From assembly GCA_039915505.1 (NCBI GenBank), contig JBDSND010000118.1:40888-104887 (forward strand): 64,000 nt of DNA, in the 5' to 3' direction. The DNA is from CAIWHR01 sp039915505. Its GTDB lineage: Bacteria > Pseudomonadota > Gammaproteobacteria > Burkholderiales > Casimicrobiaceae. A program made the translations under genes and the position numbers. Below, one piece after another: positions 58,473-64,000 of this stretch. Numbering within the stretch: the stretch's first letter is position 1; each line of letters opens with the position of its first letter. The notes under the pieces were generated by a model. It was not told the origin of the DNA and did no database searches. It worked only from the letters and a program-made list of their open reading frames with translations.

Positions 58473-59663
58473 TCACCCCGCGGTCGCTGCGCGCTGCTCC
58501 AGCACCGCCACCGCGGGCAGCGTCCTGCCTTCGAGGAACTCAAGGAAGGCGCCGCCGCCGGTGGAGATATAGCTGATCTTGTCGCCAACGCCAAACTTCG
58601 CGATCGCCGCCAGGGTGTCGCCGCCGCCGGCGATGGAAAACGCGTCGGAATCGGCGATGGCGCGGGCGAGCGCCTCCGTGCCGCCGGCAAAGGCGTCGAA
58701 CTCGAACACTCCGAGCGGGCCGTTCCAGACGATGGTCCCCGCATTGGCCACGAGCGGTGCGAGCGCTAACGCCGTCTGCGGACCGATGTCCAGGATGAGG
58801 TCATCCGGCTCGATGTCGGCAACGCGCTTTACCGTGGCCTTCGCCTCGGCCGAGAATTGCTTCGCGCACACCGCGTCGGTCGGGATGGGAATCTTATCCG
58901 GGTGCGCCGCGAGAATCGCCTTCGCATCTCCCACCAGGTCGTGCTCCACCAACGATTTGCCGACCTTGCCGCCCGTCGCCAGGATGAAGGTGTTGGCGAT
59001 GCCACCGCCAACGATCAGCACGTCGACCCGGTCGGCAAGTGCCTTCAGGATGGTGAGCTTGGTGGACACCTTCGACCCGGCGACGATGGCCACCAGCGGG
59101 CGCGCCGGATCGGCCAGGGCCTTGCCCAGTGCGTCGAGCTCCGCGGCCAGCAACGGTCCGGCGCAGGCGACGGCGGCGTGGCGCGCGATCCCGTGCGTGG
59201 TCGCTTCGGCGCGGTGCGCGGTGCCGAAGGCATCGTTGCAATAGACGTCGCAGAGCTTGGCCATGCGTTGGGCGAGGTCATCGTCGTCCTTTTTCTCGCC
59301 TTGGTTGAACCGACAGTTCTCCAGCAGCACCATCTCGCCGGGCTGGAGCGCGCCAAGCCAGGGCCCGCCATCGACCCAGTCGCGGACGAGGGGCACGCCG
59401 CGACCCAGCAATTCGGCGAGTCGGGTGCCGATGGGCGCCAGCGAATCCGCCTCGCTCCATTCACCTTCCTTGGGCCGGCCGAGATGCGAGGTCACCATCA
59501 CCGCGGCACCGCGGTCGAGGGCGTCGCGGATGCCGGGCACCGAGGCCCGGATCCGGGTGTCGTCGGTGATCGCACCGCGATCGTCCTGCGGAACGTTGAG
59601 GTCGGCGCGAATGAACACGCGCTTGCCTTGCACGTCGAGGTCTTGCAGGCGAAGGAGCGTCAT
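58473..59663 (-). CDS. pgk: Phosphoglycerate kinase
   Basis: Interconverts 1,3-bisphosphoglycerate and 3-phosphoglycerate with ADP/ATP. The 396-residue protein starts MTLLRLQDLDVQGKRVFIRADLNVP, has the SHLGRPK motif, a nucleotide-binding GSKVSTKLTILKAL, and the C-terminal SIAGGGDTLAAI and STGGGAFLEFLEG segments. Length matches the family. The ATG at 59663 is clear. Roughly 235 bp separate it from gapA upstream; the gap holds no recognisable gene. Confidence 0.96.
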   Translation of the reverse strand: MTLLRLQDLDVQGKRVFIRADLNVPQDDRGAITDDTRIRASVPGIRDALDRGAAVMVTSHLGRPKEGEWSEADSLAPIGTRLAELLGRGVPLVRDWVDGGPWLGALQPGEMVLLENCRFNQGEKKDDDDLAQRMAKLCDVYCNDAFGTAHRAEATTHGIARHAAVACAGPLLAAELDALGKALADPARPLVAIVAGSKVSTKLTILKALADRVDVLIVGGGIANTFILATGGKVGKSLVEHDLVGDAKAILAAHPDKIPIPTDAVCAKQFSAEAKATVKRVADIEPDDLILDIGPQTALALAPLVANAGTIVWNGPLGVFEFDAFAGGTEALARAIADSDAFSIAGGGDTLAAIAKFGVGDKISYISTGGGAFLEFLEGRTLPAVAVLEQRAATAG

Positions 59664-59898
59664 GGGTGTTCCGTTTACGTTATTCCATTCCGCTTCGCTT
59701 TGCCGAACCACACGGCACGCGATGGGCGACTTGCGGACTGGCAGCAAGGAACCCGACGGCGGCCGCGCCCGACGTACGCCCCGGTGTTGCCTGCATGGCG
59801 GCGACCAGGCCTCGCGCCATGGCAACGCCCGCCGTCCCCAGTCAAGGCGCGCCGGAAGCGCGGGATACCAACACGGCGTGATCAGGCGTGGAAGCTCG

Positions 59899-60915
<1,017 letters not shown>

Positions 60916-61010
60916 TGCGTCTGCTTCTCCTGTCGGTTCGTTCGGTCGTGTCGCTCCGCAAGGAACGACGTCTGCGCGCGGCGCGATACCGCGATCTCAG
61001 CGCTGCGCGC

Positions 61011-61571
61011 TCAGTGCCGCCTCATGTCGATCGGCCCGCAGGCCGCGATCAGGGCATCGAGGTCCTGCCAGCCGTACCCTGCTTCCACCAAGTCCACGCC
61101 GTCCCACTGGTACGGCTGCTCGATCAGCAGCTCCGCCCCGAGGCTTTCATAGAAGTTGCGCGCCCTGCGATTGGCGGCCAGGACCCAGGTCATTAGTCCG
61201 GTTGCGCCGAGTGCGCACTGCGCCGTCGCGACGGCGCCGACCAGCCGGTGGCCAACGCCGATTCGCTGCTGCGCGGGCCGGATATACGCCGCCGTCAGTT
61301 CGGCATTGAGCCCGTGCTTCGGTTCACTCAGCATGAGGCCGGAGCTGAACCCGGTGACGACCCCCGCCGTCTCGGCCACGAACGTATGGGTTGGATTGGG
61401 CGCCGACCCGAGCACGCGGTGCCAGAGCGCCGTGCTCTGTTCGACGGACATGGCATCGAGGTAGGCGTCTGGCATCACGCCGCGATACGTGGTGCGCCAG
61501 CTGTCCACCCGCACCTGGGCAATGGCAGGGGCGTCCTCGAGCACGGCAGGGCGGATGGACGTGAGGGGCAT
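61011..61571 (-). CDS. GNAT family N-acetyltransferase
   Basis: Acetyl-CoA-dependent acyltransferase of 186 residues. The N-terminal SIRPAVLEDAPAIAQVRVDSWRTTYRGVMPDAYLD and the acetyl-CoA loop AAYIRPAQQRIGVGHRLVGAV, followed by VLAANRRARNFYESLGAE, are standard for the family. The acceptor (amine, antibiotic, protein N-terminus) is unknown. It lies between tkt and gapA on the same strand, an insertion in an otherwise metabolic group. Confidence 0.88.
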   Translation of the reverse strand: MPLTSIRPAVLEDAPAIAQVRVDSWRTTYRGVMPDAYLDAMSVEQSTALWHRVLGSAPNPTHTFVAETAGVVTGFSSGLMLSEPKHGLNAELTAAYIRPAQQRIGVGHRLVGAVATAQCALGATGLMTWVLAANRRARNFYESLGAELLIEQPYQWDGVDLVEAGYGWQDLDALIAACGPIDMRRH

Positions 61572-61644
61572 GGACGCGGTCGCCGAGGGGGCAGGCGACG
61601 CGAAAAACCGATTTTAACCCGTTAGCCGCGGCCGCCGACACCGC

Positions 61645-63672
61645 TCACCGCGTGGTTGCCGCGGCGACGGCAGCCCGAGCCGCCGCAGCAACGTGCTCCC
61701 CGGTGAAACCGAAATGCTTGAACAGCACGCCCGCCGGTGCCGATTCACCGAAGCGATCGATGCCCACGACGGCCCCCGTCGGGTCGTCGCAAGCGCCGAC
61801 GTACTTGCGCCAGCCGTCGGTGACCCCGGCCTCGACGGCAATTCGCGCGACGCCGGCCGGCAGCACGCTGGCGCGATAGGCGTTGTCCTGGCGGTCGAAC
61901 ACCGATGTCGCGGGCATCGACACGACCCGCGCCTCGATGCCTTCCTTGCCAAGCAGGTCACGCGCCGCCATGGCAATCCCAACTTCCGAGCCGGTGGCGA
62001 TGATGACCGCCCGCCGATCCCCATCGCCGCCGCCGCCCCAGTCGGCGAGCACATAGCCGCCGCGGCCGATCGCCGCCAGCGCGGCTGCCTTCCGCGATTG
62101 CGCAGGCACGCTCTGCCGGGTGAGCAGGAGACAGGTGGGCGCGTGCGCGTTCTCGAGCGCCGCGGCCCACGCCACGGCCGTTTCCACGGTGTCGCAGGGC
62201 CGCCAGACCTCCATGCCCGGAATGAGCCGCAGGCTGGCGGCGTGCTCCACCGACTGGTGGGTCGGGCCGTCCTCGCCAAGGCCGATGGAATCGTGGGTGA
62301 ACACGAAAATGGACCGCAGCTTCATCAGCGCCGCCATGCGCAGCGCATTGCGGGCGTAATCGGAGAACGTCAGGAATGTCCCGACGTAGGGAATCAATCC
62401 GCCATGCAGGGCCAGGCCATTGGCGATGGCGCACATCGCGAACTCACGCACGCCGAAGTTGAGGTAGTTACCCGGCGTCGTCGCGGTCACCGGCGTGCTG
62501 CCCGACCAGTTGGTGAACACCGAGCCAGTCAGGTCGGCTGAGCCCCCGATCATTTCCGGCAAGGCAGTAGCGAACGCTTCGATCGCCTGTTGCGATGCCT
62601 TGCGCGTGGCGATGCTCTCGGCCTTCTCCACTTGGCGGGCGACAAAAGTGTCGCGCGTGCTCGGCCAATCCGTCGGCAGCGTGCCCGCCAGCCGCCGCTC
62701 GAATGCGGCGGCGAGGTCCGGGTGTGCGGCGCGGTACGCGGCGAACCGGGTGTCCCAATCCCGTTCGAGCAGTGCGCCGCATTCGCGGGCATCCCAGGCA
62801 CGGTAGATCGTCTCCGGGATCTCGAACGCTGCGTACGGCCAGTCGAGCCCGAGCCGGGTGCTGGCGATCTCCTTTGCGCCGAGCGCTGCACCGTGGGTGT
62901 CCGCCGTGCCGGCCTTGGTGGTCGCGCCCTTGCCGATGACGGTTTTGCAGCAGATCAGCGTCGGGCGTTCAGATCCGTGGGCGGTGCGGATCGCGGCATC
63001 GACCGCCTCGACGTCGTGACCGTCGACGCTGCGCACCACGTTCCAGCCATACGCTTCGAACCGCTTCGGGGTGTCGTCGGTGAACCACCCTGAGACTTCG
63101 CCGTCGATCGAGATGCCGTTGTCGTCGTAGAACGCCACCAGCTTCGCGAGGCCCAATGTGCCGGCGAGTGAGCACGCCTCGTGGGACAGACCTTCCATGA
63201 GGCAGCCGTCGCCGACGAACACGTAGGTGCGGTGATCCACGATCGCGTGCCCGGGTCGGTTGTATTCGGCGGCGATCAGGCGCTCCGCGAGTGCCATGCC
63301 CACCGCATTGGCGAGACCCTGGGCGAGCGGGCCGGTGGTGGTCTCCACGCCCGGTGTGACGCCGACCTCCGGATGTCCCGGTGTCTTTGAGCCGAGTTGC
63401 CGGAAGCGCTTCAGTTCTTCGATGGGCAGGTCGTAGCCGGTGAGATGCAGCAGGGCGTACAGCAGCATCGAGCCGTGGCCGTTCGACAGCACGAAGCGGT
63501 CGCGGTTGAACCAGTGCGGGTTCACGGGGTTGTGCCTGAGGTGCCGGCCCCAGAGCGCAACCGCCATGTCGGCCATCCCCATCGGTGCGCCGGGATGCCC
63601 CGAATTTGCTTGTTGCACGGCGTCCATCGCAAGCGCGCGGATCGCGTTGGCCATCAGTTCGGAGTTGGGCAT
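61645..63672 (-). CDS. tkt: Transketolase
   Basis: TPP-dependent transfer of two-carbon units in the pentose phosphate pathway. The 675-residue protein starts MPNSELMANAIRALAMDAVQQANSGHPGAPMG; the TPP motif GDGCLMEGLSHEACSLAGTLGLAKLVAFYDDNG and the central HDSIGLGEDGPTHQ are intact, and the C-terminal domain is complete. Length fits TktA (663). The ATG at 63672 matches the family start; the frame opens 43 codons earlier but without similarity. It is divergent from a speD-like gene, 183 bp between start codons. Confidence 0.97.
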   Translation of the reverse strand: MPNSELMANAIRALAMDAVQQANSGHPGAPMGMADMAVALWGRHLRHNPVNPHWFNRDRFVLSNGHGSMLLYALLHLTGYDLPIEELKRFRQLGSKTPGHPEVGVTPGVETTTGPLAQGLANAVGMALAERLIAAEYNRPGHAIVDHRTYVFVGDGCLMEGLSHEACSLAGTLGLAKLVAFYDDNGISIDGEVSGWFTDDTPKRFEAYGWNVVRSVDGHDVEAVDAAIRTAHGSERPTLICCKTVIGKGATTKAGTADTHGAALGAKEIASTRLGLDWPYAAFEIPETIYRAWDARECGALLERDWDTRFAAYRAAHPDLAAAFERRLAGTLPTDWPSTRDTFVARQVEKAESIATRKASQQAIEAFATALPEMIGGSADLTGSVFTNWSGSTPVTATTPGNYLNFGVREFAMCAIANGLALHGGLIPYVGTFLTFSDYARNALRMAALMKLRSIFVFTHDSIGLGEDGPTHQSVEHAASLRLIPGMEVWRPCDTVETAVAWAAALENAHAPTCLLLTRQSVPAQSRKAAALAAIGRGGYVLADWGGGGDGDRRAVIIATGSEVGIAMAARDLLGKEGIEARVVSMPATSVFDRQDNAYRASVLPAGVARIAVEAGVTDGWRKYVGACDDPTGAVVGIDRFGESAPAGVLFKHFGFTGEHVAAAARAAVAAATTR

Positions 63673-63855
63673 CGGGTTGGGGCTGGTGCACCGGAAAAAG
63701 AAAGGGAAGACGAGATAGCGAAGGCGCGCGCATTGCCATTGAAGACGCAAACCACACCCAGCCAAGCCCGCCATTTTAACGACCGCCTCCAGCGCCGACA
63801 TCGGGCCGACAGCCCGCGCGCCCGATGATTGGCCGAGCCGCTACAGTTGCCGCTC

Positions 63856-64000
63856 ATGCAAGGCCTGCACCTGACCGCCGACCTGCGCGGTTGCCGCTGC
63901 GCCGCACACTGGTTGCTCGACGCCGACGCGCTTGCGCAGTTCTGCGCCGACGCTGCCAGGCACGCCGGCCTGTCGCCGGTCGACCAACTGGCGCATGCGT
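63856..64000 (+). CDS. speD: S-adenosylmethionine decarboxylase family protein (5' part)
   Basis: Start of a gene that runs off the window. The first 48 residues read MQGLHLTADLRGCRCAAHWLLDADAL, which matches the N-terminus of SpeD-like proteins (often MHGLHLTADLYGC). If so, it makes decarboxylated S-adenosylmethionine for spermidine synthesis. The processing Ser and the catalytic residues lie beyond the window, so the call rests on the N-terminus only. It is divergent from tkt. Confidence 0.65.
   Translation, partial: MQGLHLTADLRGCRCAAHWLLDADALAQFCADAARHAGLSPVDQLAHA

Noticed and set aside
59664..59898. Possible small gene between gapA and pgk
   Set aside because: The open frames are random and Arg/Pro-rich; the gap more likely holds only leader sequence.

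Overview
The window reads as chromosomal DNA from a GC-rich betaproteobacterium, most likely of the Burkholderiales or a neighbouring order. The evidence is gene content and order: yqgE-ruvX-pyrR-pyrB-pyrC', thrB beside a BPSS1780-type membrane protein, tkt/gap/pgk/pyk on one strand, and groESL behind a CIRCE element. No rRNA, tRNA, CRISPR array, insertion sequence or prophage was seen. Gene density is high, and many neighbours overlap by 4 bp (ATGA or GTGA).

Layout. 0.1-3 kb: photolyase and a PhoD-like phosphatase. 3-7 kb: yqgE-ruvX-pyrR-pyrB-pyrC', where PyrC' has lost its zinc ligands. 6.9-17.5 kb: housekeeping genes (AhpD-like protein, yggX, argA, uvrD, BPSS1780-type protein, thrB, DUF2782, LOG, polA). 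17.7-20.3 kb: a first NitT/TauT-type ABC transporter. 20.3-26.9 kb: a seven-gene minus-strand operon with a recognisable sigma70-like promoter, combining a second ABC transporter with an amidohydrolase, an SDR, a cupin and a DapA-family aldolase. 26.9-28.6 kb: a conserved-looking gene of unknown function and a second BPSS1780-like membrane protein. 28.9-32.6 kb: an accessory stretch with a secreted Asp-box protein, a broken delta-60-repeat gene and a CopG/PIN toxin-antitoxin pair. 32.9-39.7 kb: an RND efflux operon with a divergent TetR regulator and an AcrR-like operator on the promoter. 39.9-43.4 kb: a DMT transporter with a His-rich tail, then groESL. 44-48 kb: small genes and a wrecked glutamate-semialdehyde dehydrogenase gene. 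48.1-56.9 kb: a second uptake-plus-catabolism cluster (third ABC transporter, enolase-superfamily enzyme, Gfo/Idh oxidoreductase, DUF993 aldolase-like protein, sugar-phosphate isomerase, TetR regulator, strong inverted repeat). 57-64 kb: pyk, pgk, gap, a GNAT acetyltransferase, tkt, and the start of a speD-like gene.

The most promising undescribed biology is in the two catabolic clusters (20.3-26.9 kb and 48.1-56.9 kb). Each couples a dedicated ABC importer to a set of enzymes whose combined substrate is not known; the two binding proteins look related, so their ligands may be too. Other points of interest are a DNA polymerase I whose proofreading site looks dead, start codons of polA and LOG that overlap by two bases, a possible leaderless yqgE transcript, a palindrome between the divergent argA and uvrD promoters, and three gene remnants that show ongoing decay. 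All calls come from reading the sequence; no database search was run.
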